A DNA stretch of 30,370 nt from Chara braunii (Eukaryota > Streptophyta > Charophyceae > Charales > Characeae). Shown in pieces: positions 18,935-28,360 of the stretch (within the stretch, counting starts at the first letter, position 1; the number at the start of each line of letters is the position of its first letter). A program made the translations under genes and the position numbers. Location of the stretch: contig BFEA01000109.1 of the NCBI GenBank assembly GCA_003427395.1, forward strand, positions 81,920 through 112,289, in the 5' to 3' direction. Below the pieces are notes generated by a model that saw nothing but the letters and a program-made list of their open reading frames with translations, was not told the origin of the DNA and did no database searches.

Positions 18935-19028
18935 GGATAAATGTCAAAGACAACAGTCACACGGAGCCAATTGGAGCTGTACGAACTTACAACGAAGTAT
19001 CATCAATTCACCGAAAATGTCTGAAAGC

Positions 19029-19090
19029 TGTGCATAACAATGCAGTTTTGCCTGAGGCCTGGCCACCACCCTCTCTACTACACCCTGGAC

Positions 19091-19123
<33 letters not shown>

Positions 19124-19124
19124 N

Positions 19125-19158
<34 letters not shown>

Positions 19159-19209
19159 AATCCAATTCAAATTCATTATAGGCTGCTGGGAATCAGGCCC
19201 AGCATCCCT
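19029..19209. repeat. Tail-to-tail A-tailed fragments (including S6) joined at a single N
   Basis: A plus-strand fragment ends in about 30 A (19094-19123). A single N at 19124 follows, then about 28 T. The poly-T is the tail of a minus-strand fragment whose head, at 19209, reads GGGATGCTGGGCCTGATTCC and forms GCTGGG/CCCAGC. The N is an assembly join inside the homopolymers. Confidence 0.6.
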
Positions 19210-19403
19210 CACATCATACGCCACAGTCTTCTGGGATGAGCCAGAAAATGCTCATCAAATATAGAACACCGCACAGTACTCTGCAGTCGTTAGGGGCCTT
19301 AGGGACCATAGTAGCCCTTATTACATCCTATACCTGTGTACCCAACATTGCAACATTGCTACAGTGCTCCGCAGTCATTAATGTCCGAGTAATATGGAAT
19401 GTA

Positions 19404-19604
19404 GAAAACTCCTACTTTTTCCCTCAATGTACTATACTCCTGCAGTCCCCCTACCCCTAATAATCTTCTGGAAAACCTGTCCACCAGAATCGACTAAATG
19501 ACAGTAAATGTACATTTAGTCGATTCTGCCCGACAGGTTTCCACAAGATTCTTAGAGGTAGGGGAATACAGGAGTAGCACATGAAGGAAAGTAGGAGTTT
19601 TTTC
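19404..19604. repeat. Long imperfect hairpin with 12-nt loop
   Basis: The arms 19404-19500 and 19513-19604 are near-perfect inverted copies (GAAAACTCCTAC at the ends, AGAATCGACTAAATG next to the loop) with scattered mismatches and small bulges. The loop is ACAGTAAATGTA. The size and mismatch pattern resemble a young MITE or a foldback that could give rise to small RNAs. I found no target duplication. Confidence 0.8.
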
Positions 19605-19753
19605 AGCTTTTTTGGAAAAAAAAAAAAAAAGAGGACATTATCCAACAAAACAAGGAAGCAAACGAAGCGCGCCACGCGTATCAAAAACACCGTCACAGGA
19701 AAAAAAGGCCAGAAATTGCAGCTGCTCCGGCTTCGGTCCTTCAAACATTCTAA

Positions 19754-20231
19754 GAGGCTGATCCCACCTCTATTCTTTTTGGAAAGACGCGAAAAAGAAC
19801 GGTTTTGTAGGGCCCGTTCCGGGCGGACCGTAAAAGAGAAATGGGATCCCACCAGTCCACGATATTCGGTTCTTTTTCAGGATTCGCGCCGGAAATGTAT
19901 GGGTGTGACAATAGACCTACTTCCCGAAGTCGTCCACCCGGACATTGGTCGGGTGTTGAGCGGCCTGCCGGTTTCAAGTGCCTCTCGCGGACATGTACAA
20001 ACAAAAAAAACGGGAAGGAAAACCCCGCCTTCTTTTTCGGGGAAAAGACGGGGTCGTCTCCCTTTGCATTTTCAAAAGAACTTTCTGGCCTGCAAACGCG
20101 GCCGGCTCGACACGTCCACTTCCGTTTCCACATCCTCGATAAAAGAGGGCCCTCTCCGCCTCACGCGGAAAGAGGTGGGATCCCAAAAAAGGCCGTTTCT
20201 CGCCAAAAAGAATAGAGGTGGGATCAGCCTC
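19754..20231. mobile_element. TIR element with TAA target duplication (PIF/Harbinger-like MITE)
   Basis: Perfect 29-bp terminal inverted repeats, 19754-19782 (GAGGCTGATCCCACCTCTAT...) and 20203-20231, are flanked by TAA at 19751-19753 and 20232-20234. The element is 478 bp. A 3-bp TAA/TTA duplication is the hallmark of PIF/Harbinger elements, so that superfamily is the best inference. Inner copies of GGTGGGATCCC and GGGATCCCACC make the subterminal regions palindromic. A 217-codon frame (19581-20234) crosses the whole element, including both ends, and is a chance open frame. No transposase motif is present, so it is non-autonomous. The identical ends point to recent mobility. Confidence 0.8.
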
Positions 20232-20267
20232 TAATCGCCACCAAGTCCGGGAGGATCCCCCATCGGC

Positions 20268-20490
20268 TTATGAACAATTTGAAATGGCAATGACCGCTTT
20301 CGCTGCACAGTGCACACCCTTTCTTTTGTAGTGTCTCGGAACTTTCTCCTGCCAATCGGCCAAAACTGCCTGCTTTTTTTTTAATTCGCGAATCGCAATT
20401 TGACTTGCGCCCTCACCATTGGTGGCGGGAGTTTCTCCTCTCTCAGAGTTTCTCAAACTCCAGAGGGCCCACAACATCGCACCCCTTAAT
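20268..20490 (-). CDS. Unrecognised ORF fragment
   Basis: The minus-strand frame has a protein-like stretch LWALWSLRNSERGETPATNG, then GASQIAIRELKKKQAVLADW and HYKRKGVHCAAKAV, preceded upstream by A-rich simple sequence that is not coding. The segment of about 70 residues could be an exon or a transposon remnant. I recognise no family. Confidence 0.25.
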
Positions 20491-21130
20491 GTTTTTTTTT
20501 TGTTTTTTTTTTTGTTTTTTTTTTGTGTGTGTGTGCACATAGTTCCTTTGTTCTGACTGTTGGCCTTTTTGTAAAAGGGCCCAGTGCCCAAGGCAAAAAA
20601 AATACAGACAAAAAAGAGCATTGCTGTTTCAGCGGCCACGAGGTCTCTAGAATTAACAACCACAAAACTAGAAATCCTAGAATTAACATACACAAAAGTG
20701 ACAAAACTATCACCAAGGCTACAATTTGAGTGCGAATCCAGGAAACACTAGAAAATTGGCAGAATATTAGAAGATATAATTCTAACTTGAATAGAAGAAA
20801 AAAGGTGAAAAAAAATCAAAAAAATAAAATAAAAAATTCAAAATTGTACGTTTGCAAAAAAGCAAACCTCCATTCATGACAAAGAACAACAAAAACGAAA
20901 AAAGAAAAAGAAAGATTTGTCCTTTGGCCCGGCACAACCTCTAAATTTGGAATGATAGAGAGAAGAAGATTAATTGATTAGCATAGCAACTGAACAAGGA
21001 CAACACATGTATTAATACATTTTCTGGTTGAGAAAAAAAAAAAAAAAAAAAGAACAGATTCCTTTTTCGTAATTCATTTTTTCGACATTGGGTTAGCGTT
21101 GCACAATCGTCCAGTGTTTGGGCTTGACCA

Positions 21131-21134
<4 letters not shown>
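20491..21134. other. Low-complexity A/T-rich stretch
   Basis: T-runs interrupted by single G (about 20491-20524), a short (TG)n and A-rich text to 20900. A short internal repeat (CTAGAATTAACA) occurs at about 20647 and 20680. No gene seen. Confidence 0.6.

Positions 21135-21221
<87 letters not shown>
21135..21221. repeat. (GA)n microsatellite
   Basis: Uninterrupted GA dinucleotides over about 87 bp. Confidence 0.97.
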
Positions 21222-21223
<2 letters not shown>

Positions 21224-21654
21224 AACAAGTAATAATAACAATGCCTGTTTTTTTTTTGTTTTTTTTTTTCCAGCAACAACACCTTCACACATTCGCTTGA
21301 AGTTATAAACCTTCAGCACAAACACAAAACATCAGGGGTGCAACTTCTGCAGTGCACACAAGGGGCAGGGCTGGAACTTCTCCCAACACAGCAGCGACTT
21401 TCAGAAAAAACTTGCCGAGCCGTAATCTGCACCATGTTGTCATACATTTGTAAAGTTACTTTTTTTCATTAAACAAAACCTTACCTTAGTATACCCAACT
21501 GTTAATTTACATATCTGCCCCCAGAAAGAAGCAGGGTATCGACTTCGCAGAGCATGGCAGTAGCGCTCACAAATCACCGGAGGATACCCGACAGCAGACT
21601 ACGGGTTCGGCAAATCGTCGATCGCTTCGTTGAACCTCCGGTTTACCCAACAGT

Positions 21655-22250
21655 CGTCCAACGGACCACAGGAACCAACAACTTGTACCGCTTGCACAGT
21701 GGTCTGGTGGTCCCACCGGACCACCGGACCACCGGACCACTGAACCACCGGACCACCGGACCACCGGACCAACAGACCACCAGATTAACGGACCAGAGGC
21801 CCAAGAATTGCTTTTCACTGTTTCAATGTACGTTGACGAGAACCTCGTTTAGCTGAGATTTGTTTACCGAGCCTCTTTTTGAGCCGAGAGTTTTTTACCG
21901 AACCTCATTTTACCTAAGAATTTTGTTTACCTCTGCAGAACCTCAGTTGTCCGACGGACCACAGGAAGCAACAACTTGTACCGCTTGCACAGTGGTCTGG
22001 TGGTCCCACTGGACCACCGGACCACCGGACCACCGGACCACTGGACCACCGTACCACTGGACCACTGGACCACTGGACCACATGCCCAAGAATTGCTTTT
22101 CAAGTTCTCACTGTTTCGATGTACGTCACGGTCGTAGAGAACTCCGTTTAGCTGAGAGTTGTTTACCGCACCTCTCTTTTAACCGAGAGTTTTTTACCGA
22201 ACCTTGTTTTACCTGAGAATTTTTTGTTTACCTGTGCAGAACCTCAGTTC
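21655..22250. repeat. Two ~293-bp tandem units each holding a 9-bp minisatellite
   Basis: The unit begins near GGACCACAGGAA, carries ACTTGTACCGCTTGCACAGT (21681 and 21974, spacing 293), then a GGACCACCG/GGACCACTG array (about 21717-21795 and 22010-22085), then CAAGAATTGCTTTTCA and TTTACC-containing text, ending GCAGAACCTCAGTT. The inner array differs in length and in the mixture of CCG and CTG variants between the two copies. Confidence 0.85.
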
Positions 22251-22713
22251 AACCAGAAGCCGCCCATGCAGTGAAAATCAAGGAGTTACTGTCCACTGCC
22301 CAGTAACAGACAAACAGCGAAGGAAACAAAAAAAAAAAGAAAAAAAAAAGGAGGAAAAAAGTTCAAAAAACTAACAAGAAGCATGCAGGCCACTGCTTGG
22401 CAAAGGAAGTTGCAAGAATCTCCCTTCACCTGGCGGTAAATTTAACCATTGCCCCTGAAGGAGGAGGGTTGCAATTTCTTGCAGCCTTGCAGGACAGCGG
22501 CAGCCTTCCTTATTTGCAATTTCTGGCCCCATGAGCATCAACGTTCGGAAAGCATGAACCTGGATGCAATAATGTCCAGGTGCAATTGTAACGGGCAGCC
22601 CCCAGTGGTGCTATGTTCATGCTTGGAAAGACTGAACCTGTCCCATGATCGTGTCCAGATGGCCCCTCAAAAGAACAGTTGAAGAAAAGCTCTCATGCGT
22701 GTGTGTGTGTGTG
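22251..22713. other. No gene; degenerate repeat words
   Basis: An A-rich patch (about 22325-22360), then text in which GAAAGCATGAACCTG and GAAAGACTGAACCTG (about 22548 and 22625) mark a weak ~78-bp duplication, then a short (GT)n. Confidence 0.45.
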
Positions 22714-23215
22714 TGTATGCCCTGAAGAGAATACGCGTCACCGCACCGAGGTGATACTCACACTGGTACTTTTTCTACTAAGTTCTGGACCTGATTGCAG
22801 TCAGATTCATCTAGCTCTGGCCGTAATTGCAGTCAGATACACTCAGGAAAGTGCTAGCGTGAGTATACCTTGAGCAGAGCCTCTGTTTACCCAAGATTAC
22901 ACGTCCGAAGATCAATCGAACAAGTCCTGGTGTGCATATGCCCTGAAGAATCGAAGTCACTTCGCTGAGCAGAGTCGCTGTTTACCCAAGATAAGCTCTG
23001 GACGTGATGGCAGTCAGATTCATCTCGCTCTGGCCGTAATTGCAGTCAGATACATTTAGGAAAAAAGTGCTAGTGTGAGTGTACCCTTATATCCTGAGCA
23101 GAGCCTCTGTTTACCCAAGACCACGCGTCCGAAGATCAATCGAATAAGTCCTGGTGTGCGTATGCCCTGAAGAATCGAAGTCACTTCGCTGAGCAGAGTC
23201 GCTGTTCACCCATTG
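22714..23215. repeat. 224-bp tandem repeat, about 2.2 copies
   Basis: GAGCAGAGCCTCTGTTTACC occurs at 22872 and 23096. The units also share CAGTCAGATTCATCT, CTGGCCGTAATTGCAGTCAG and CCCTGAAGAATCGAAGTCAC. A partial copy lies at the left edge. Confidence 0.85.
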
Positions 23216-23458
23216 CAAAGATCAACCTTCAAAAGTTACCGCAGTAAAACCAGCAGGAGCGCCCTGTCGACAATGGCTGCGTGCCCAGCTCAGTGGGCGT
23301 ACTATTCTTTCGCCTTTTACTAAAGAATACCGTGGGCTGAGCACACGTAAGCAGCTTACGTGAATTTTTCACAGGCCTACCAGACTAGTCTTAGCAAGAA
23401 AAAAAAAGGAGCGCCCTGTGGAGTAAGCATAGTGTACACAGCGGAATGTTACGGTAGC
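23216..23458. other. No recognised feature
   Basis: Mixed sequence. A small inverted pair GCCCAGCTCA / TGAGCAC lies around 23284-23345 but is too short to classify. Confidence 0.35.
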
Positions 23459-23540
23459 GGATGGCCTAGCTCAGTTGGTACACCCCTGAACTGTTGAAGT
23501 ATGATAGACCTGAGTTCGAACTTCGAACTCCACCCACAAA
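23459..23540 (+). other. tRNA-like (SINE head) sequence
   Basis: GGATGGCC is followed by A-box TAGCTCAGTTGG (23467-23478) and B-box-like GAGTTCGAACTT (23512-23523), with a second TTCGAACT word directly after and CCACCC at the end. The anticodon arm does not pair well, so this is a tRNA-derived SINE head or tRNA pseudogene rather than a tRNA gene. Confidence 0.55.
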
Positions 23541-24049
23541 AAGCAGACGAAAAAAAAGTTACCATAGGGGGGTGGTAAAACTTTTACTGTTCCACAGTTT
23601 TCACTTCTTCCCTGGGAAGAGGCAGGACGGCAAACTCTGACGCAGATTACGGAGCAGTACCACAGCTCGTACGAGCTCCTGTTCGATGGGAATCCGACAG
23701 TGGCCGATGACAGCACCATAAAGTTGAAATCGGGTGGTCCTACCGAGCAGACCCTTAATGAGAGTTCGGGAACCCCTAATAAACCCCTTAACGTACACAA
23801 TGTGGGCGTTTGACGTTCGAACGAACCAGTAGAATGTAACACAGTAGTAACAGTTACTTTACCTCGCAGTAACTTCAACTGATATCAAAGTTTACTGCTC
23901 GGTAAATCATATGAGCTTGAAATAAGTCCCCACTTGGTCACGAGCTTCCCTTTGAAACTAGCCACCACATTGCGGCAACCTGATCTGGGTTCAAACCCCC
24001 ATTTTTTCTTACCAAGCTTGGTAAACCAGCTGCGAACGAATTCCTGTGA
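23541..24049. other. No gene; TTTACC-rich lead-in to the next array
   Basis: A weak minus-strand frame (23471-23878) has no motif. From about 23885 the words TTTACC and GGTAAA appear and become regular from 24050. Confidence 0.4.
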
Positions 24050-24680
24050 GTTTACCAAGCACAACACTACTTTACCTGGTACAAACTTTTTGCTAACTGA
24101 GCCCTGTGTTCAAACCCCCGTTTTACCAAGCGTCGTAATTTAAACCAGGTTCAAACCAGTGTCCAGTTTACCAAGCACAAGACTACTTCAAACACCCGGT
24201 TTGCTAACCGGAACCCTGTGTTCGAACCCCAGTTTTACCAAGCGTCGTAATTTAAACCAGGTTCAAACCAGTGTCCAGTTTACCAAGCGCAAGACTACTT
24301 CGAACACACGGTTTGCTAACGGGAACCCTGTGTTCGAACCCCAGTTTTACCACGTGTGGTAGTTTAAACCAGGTTCAAACCATTGTTCAGTTCACCAAGC
24401 ACAAGACTACTTCGTACACACGGTTTGCTAACGGAAACCCTGCGTTCGAACCCCAGTTTTACCAAGTGTGGTAATTTAAACCAGGTTCAAACTTCAAACC
24501 AGTGTCCAGTTTACCAAGCGCGAGACTTCTTCACCTGGTACAGACGGTTTGCTAACCGAAACCCTGTGTTCGGACACCCGTTTTACCAAGCGTGGTAATT
24601 TAAACCAGCTTCAAACCAGTGTGCAGTTTACCATGCACAAGACTATTTTACCACAGTCAACTTTACTTCACCTAACATAG
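24050..24680. repeat. 112-bp tandem repeat with two B-box-like words per unit
   Basis: Five to six units at a spacing of about 112 bp (e.g. 24159, 24271, 24383). Each contains GTTTACCAAGC, GACTACTTC, GGTTTGCTAAC, GTGTTCGAACCCCAGTTTTA and TTTAAACCAGGTTCAAACCA. Both GTTCGAACC and GGTTCAAACC fit the Pol III B-box core GWTCRANNC. There is no A-box at normal spacing. Confidence 0.9.
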
Positions 24681-24719
24681 TAAGCTCACCTTGTCTAGTT
24701 TACCGAGAGAAGAACCCTA

Positions 24720-25680
24720 CCACAATGACATGCAATTCTATCCAGCAGAACCCTGCCAGGCAAACCCTGCCAAGCAGAACCCTGCCAATCAGAACCCTAC
24801 CAGGCGGAACCCTACTAAGCAGAACCATACCAAGGAAAACCCAACAAAGGGAAATTTCAAGCCCCACAAAGCGATACCCTACCAAGCAGAACCCTAAACC
24901 AAAGGGAACCCTGCCAAATGGAACCCTTTCATACAGAACCCTAAGCGGAGGAGCCCTGCCAAACGGAACCCTACCAAGCAGAACCCAACCAAGGAAAACC
25001 CTAAAGAGGGAAACCCTACAAAGCAGAACCCTGCCAAGCGGAACCCTAAACCAAGGAGAACCCTAAGAAGGGCAACCCTACATAGCGGAACCCTAAACCA
25101 AACAGAACCCTCCTAGACAGAACCCTAAGCAGAGCCCTGCCAAATGGAACCCTAAGCGGAACCCTAAATGGAACCCTACCAAACGGAACCCTCGTAGACA
25201 GAACCCTAAGCAGAGCCCTGCCAAATGGAACCCTAAGCGGAACCCTACGCGGAACCCTAAGTGGAACCCTAAGCGGAGCCCTAAGTGCAGCCCTAAACGG
25301 AACCCTAAGCGGAACCCTAAGCGGAACCCTAAGCGCAGCCCTAAGTGCAGCCCTCAACGGAACCCTAAACGGAACCCTAAGCGGAACCCTAAGTGGAACC
25401 CCAAGTGGAACCCTTCCAAATTTAACAACCCTGCCAAACGGAACCCTTCAAGACGAACCCTCACAACCAAGTGGAAACCGAATCAAACGGAACCCTACTA
25501 AAGCGAACCCTACCAATAAGAACCCTACCGTCTTCACCCGAACAGAACGCCCGGTAATTATCACCATACCCGGGATGAAAGTTGTGCCAAATACAGCTAT
25601 AATGACCGGGCGTTCTACTCGGGTGAAGACCGTCACTTAAAAAGCAGAATCCTACCAAGCAGAGCCCTGACAAGAGTAAC
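24720..25680. repeat. Telomere-word minisatellite (12- and 15-bp units)
   Basis: The left part is built of 15-mers such as AACCCTGCCAAGCAG, and the right part mostly of 12-mers AACCCTAAGCGG. Nearly every unit has AACCCT, many AACCCTA(A), the plant telobox / half-telomere word. The strand is strongly C+A-biased. It is interrupted by foldback element B. The open frames here are repeat-driven and not genes. Confidence 0.9.
25527..25633. mobile_element. Foldback / MITE-like element B inside the telomere-word array
   Basis: The left arm GTCTTCACCCGA...GAACGCCCGGT.ATTAT is matched by the right arm in reverse complement, around a loop of about 30 bp. The right arm contains the same TACAGCTATAATGACC as element A. 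In B the arm segment reads GAACGCCCGGT on both sides; in A it reads CAACGTACGGT on both sides. Confidence 0.75.
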
Positions 25681-25799
25681 CCTAGGTTACAAGGTGGTAA
25701 AAATAAAGTTCATCGACCAGAGCAGAGACCTTAACTCTCCGGAAAGTAACTCTTTACCCAAAGTTACCGATCACAGCTGCCTTACTTTTACCAAACGCG

Positions 25800-26060
25800 G
25801 TTACAAGCAGTAAAGACAACTTTACCTCACAAAAATGGTAAAGATGTACATTTACCGAGCCGAATGCTAACTTCGCAACCAAGTAACTCTAGTAACTCTA
25901 CCCAGCTTACGGAACAGAACAAGCAGTAAAGACAACTTTACCTCGCATACGGTAAAGATTTACATTTACCAAGCTGAATGTTAACTCGCAACCAAGTAAC
26001 TCTAGTAACTCTAGTAACTCTAGTAACTCTGTCTAGCTTACCAAACAGAACCTAAGTTAA
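25800..26060. repeat. 116-bp tandem repeat, two units
   Basis: AAGCAGTAAAGACAACTTTA occurs at 25805 and 25921. Each unit has the mini-hairpin GTAAAG/CTTTAC, TACATTTACC and a run of TAACTCTAG (two copies in the first unit, four in the second). Confidence 0.88.
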
Positions 26061-26447
26061 AGGGCTGCATGCAGCACAGTAAAGATAAATTTACCGAGCA
26101 GGAATTTTGGAGTTTTGTCCTCTTAACCAGTCCCTTCTGAAGGAGTTGCAACTGGCAGCACTCATCAGGCAGGGAGGACTACCTGTGTTGGTCAGGCAGC
26201 TTAAAACAAACAAAAAGCTAGAAAATAAGAAAAAAGAAAGAATAATAAAAAGTGACCTCTTTTTTTTTTCGGGGGGGGGGGGAAGAGGGGGGGACTTCAA
26301 AAAACTTCAAAAAACTTGAAAGAGAAACGAAGTCAAGGGGTTATAACTTATAACACTACCCGGAGAGTCATTGAGATATATGACGCTTATCCTCGGCCAT
26401 TCCTCTCAACTCATTTCTGTAGGCCCTTCTGTCTGGGACTCTGGGCA
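26061..26447. other. No gene; G-run and A-rich patch
   Basis: Contains a T-run followed by an 11-12 base G-run (about 26261-26281). Nothing recognised. Confidence 0.4.
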
Positions 26448-26615
26448 CATTTACCCAGAGTCCCATTTAACCCAGGTCCATCTATCTGGGCCAATTTATC
26501 TGGGCCCATTTCCCAGGCCCATTTATCCAGGCCAAGTTATCTGGGCCCATTTTCCCAGCCCATTTATCTGGGCCAATTTATCCAGCCTGATTTACCTGGG
26601 CCCATTTGCCTGGGC
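26448..26615. repeat. 14-bp minisatellite
   Basis: About 11 units of ATTTATCTGGGCCC and variants. Some units carry CCAGGCC or CCCAGCCC in place of CTGGGCC, so forward and inverted words alternate. Confidence 0.85.
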
Positions 26616-26889
26616 CCACTCATAGGGGGACACATTTGTCTGGCCTGCCACATGTGCTGTTGGCTAGACAAAGAGGTTCATGGTACGTTGTTGGGCCCAG
26701 TCGCAGAGCAGTTCAACAACTTGCAACTCCATCCTCTGAGCTGTTGGCTGGACGGAGGTTTTTTTAATTATTATTATGCTTAGTGCATAAGGCCACACCC
26801 GTCCTTCACGGCGGCGTTCACGCACTGCACAACGCATTGCACAGGTTCATGGTACATAGACGGGTTCCCATCAAACCACCACCGTGCCT

Positions 26890-27055
26890 GCCCGATCAGC
26901 CCCGTGCTCAGCCCCACCCATGCTTCCCTGCCCGCCCGATCAGCCCCGTGATCAGCCCGCTATGTGATCAGTCAGCTCATGACCACCATTGCTCGGCCTT
27001 CCCCGTGATCAGCCCGATGATCAGCCCCGTGCTCAGCCCCATCTCATCACATACT
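26890..27055. repeat. Degenerate ~11-bp repeat of CCCGTGATCAG
   Basis: Repeated GATCAGCCCCGTG and GCTCAGCCCC words, many holding the TGATCA palindrome. Confidence 0.7.
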
Positions 27056-27638
27056 TTGCAGCTCTGAAGGTTATCGTCGATCAGGCGGATGATGACCTGC
27101 AGGATGGTGGCATGGAAGTTCCCTAGAAAAGACAAAAGCCACACATTACTCTCTCGCTGCGCCGTACATTAACGTTGAACGATCCACCGTGTCAGCACTC
27201 TGGAGACCTGAGTGGCTTATCCAAAGTCACAGGAACTTTGACGGAACATTCGCTCTCCCTTCGAGCGCGGTGGCAGCTATTGCAAGTCATCCTCTGCTAG
27301 CACATGGTGGACAAACGGTAGGCAGGAACTTTCACAGAAAGTTCACTCTCCCTTTGAGGGCATTTTCCACGTGGAATGTACGTACGAGATGTCGTAATCT
27401 CCCACGCTCGAAGACACACGGGAATTATTTGACGATTATCACGAGATGCTCCAACACAATGATGTAACTTGCACAGTGACTGCAACCACGATCAGGTGGA
27501 TTATTAAAACCTCGTCCATGTGATCAGCCCCCTGTCAAGCATCTGACTGCATCCACGTCCAGGTGCATTGAATACATGTGAAAACGAACAGGTCTTCTTG
27601 TTGCAGAGAGAAGCCACAGTACTCTCATTGAAGGAGGA
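27056..27638. other. No gene; one ~115-bp-spaced duplication
   Basis: GGAACTTTGACGGAACATTC (about 27231) and GGAACTTTCACAGAAAGTTC (about 27325) are both followed by CTCTCCCTT.GAG, a diverged duplication. Nothing else recognised. Confidence 0.4.
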
Positions 27639-27817
27639 CGGCTTTCATATGTGAAATCAGGTGCGCATGTCATCGAGTGAAATCAGGTCCGTGTGAAATC
27701 CGGTGCATGCCATTCAGTGAAATCAGGTCCTTGTGAAATCAGGTGCACATGTCATTGAGTGAATTCAGGTCCATGTGGTATCAGGTCACATAAACTTGAT
27801 TTCACTTGTGAAAGCCG
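27639..27817. repeat. Small inverted-repeat-bounded block with internal GTGAAATCAGG repeats
   Basis: 23-bp arms at 27639-27661 and 27795-27817 (CGGCTTTCA.A.GTGAAATC, 20 of 23 matching) enclose about three ~50-bp units based on GTGAAATCAGGTCC and GTGAAATCAGGTGCACATGT. It could be a MITE with an internal VNTR. Confidence 0.7.
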
Positions 27818-28019
27818 ACTGGAAGGAAGTCCCTGCCAACACTGATTTCTTCTTGCCCTTTCAATTTTTCTGCTCCTTGGAATGCAACATATTTGGCTGA
27901 ACGCCAAGCCCTTTTTTTTTTTTTCAAAAACGGCAATGGCCTTGAGATATCATCATTGAGCTGACCGGCCCATGGCAATTCAGAACTACTTGGTCTTACT
28001 CGTCATCAGGTTCCATCAT

Positions 28020-28085
28020 CTGGATTCGAACTCAGGTCTGTATTTCAACAGACTGAGTTCATTGGTGTACGATCTCCTTCATCCG
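28020..28085 (-). other. tRNA-like fragment
   Basis: On the minus strand, GTCTGT/ACAGAC pairs around TGAAAT like an anticodon arm. It is followed by CCTGAGTTCGAATCC, a good T-arm/B-box. A clear A-box and acceptor stem are missing. Confidence 0.4.
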
Positions 28086-28099
28086 CCGCCCCTCACCAA

Positions 28100-28360
28100 A
28101 ACTTCGACCCAGATCCAGCGCACAGCGCGCCATCGACTTCTCCCCCCCCCCCCCCCCCCCCCCCCCTCTTCCAAAACCTTCTCCCCCCAATCACCACCTT
28201 AGCGTGCAGTCCAGCAAACAGCGCGTCATCGACTTCCCCCCCCCCGGCCAATGCTGCTTAAGGGATAGGATAATACAAGCGAAATGGTGCTTCCGTTCCC
28301 TCCCCCCCCCCNGTCCTCCAAAACCTTCTCCCCCCAATCACCACCGTAGCGCGCAGTCCC
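28100..28360. repeat. Repeat with poly-C runs (includes N at 28312)
   Basis: CAGCGCG.CATCGACTTC occurs at 28123 and 28219, and CCAAAACCTTCTCCCCCCAA near 28171 and 28317, with C-runs of up to about 25 bases between them. The single N sits at the end of a C-run. Confidence 0.75.

Noticed and set aside
19581-20234. 217-codon ORF as a transposase or nuclear protein
   Set aside because: It runs through both terminal inverted repeats of the TIR element and through overlapping equally open frames on the other strand. It has no transposase motif and is highly basic because of A-runs and GC-rich palindromes.
20268-20693. Full 141-codon minus-strand ORF
   Set aside because: Its first half is A/T simple sequence; only the last ~70 codons look protein-like, so I list just that part at low confidence.
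23459-23540. Functional tRNA gene
   Set aside because: A- and B-boxes are present, but the anticodon arm does not pair and the T-arm word is duplicated.
24691-25357. Several open frames with N-P-x or L-R-V-P repeats
   Set aside because: Simple readings of the 12/15-bp AACCCT array in different frames.
24050-25680. CRISPR array
   Set aside because: The repeats are contiguous without unique spacers of constant length, and the context is eukaryotic.
24720-25680. True interstitial telomere
   Set aside because: The unit is not CCCTAAA. Only the AACCCT(A) half is shared, and the spacers are constant non-telomeric words.
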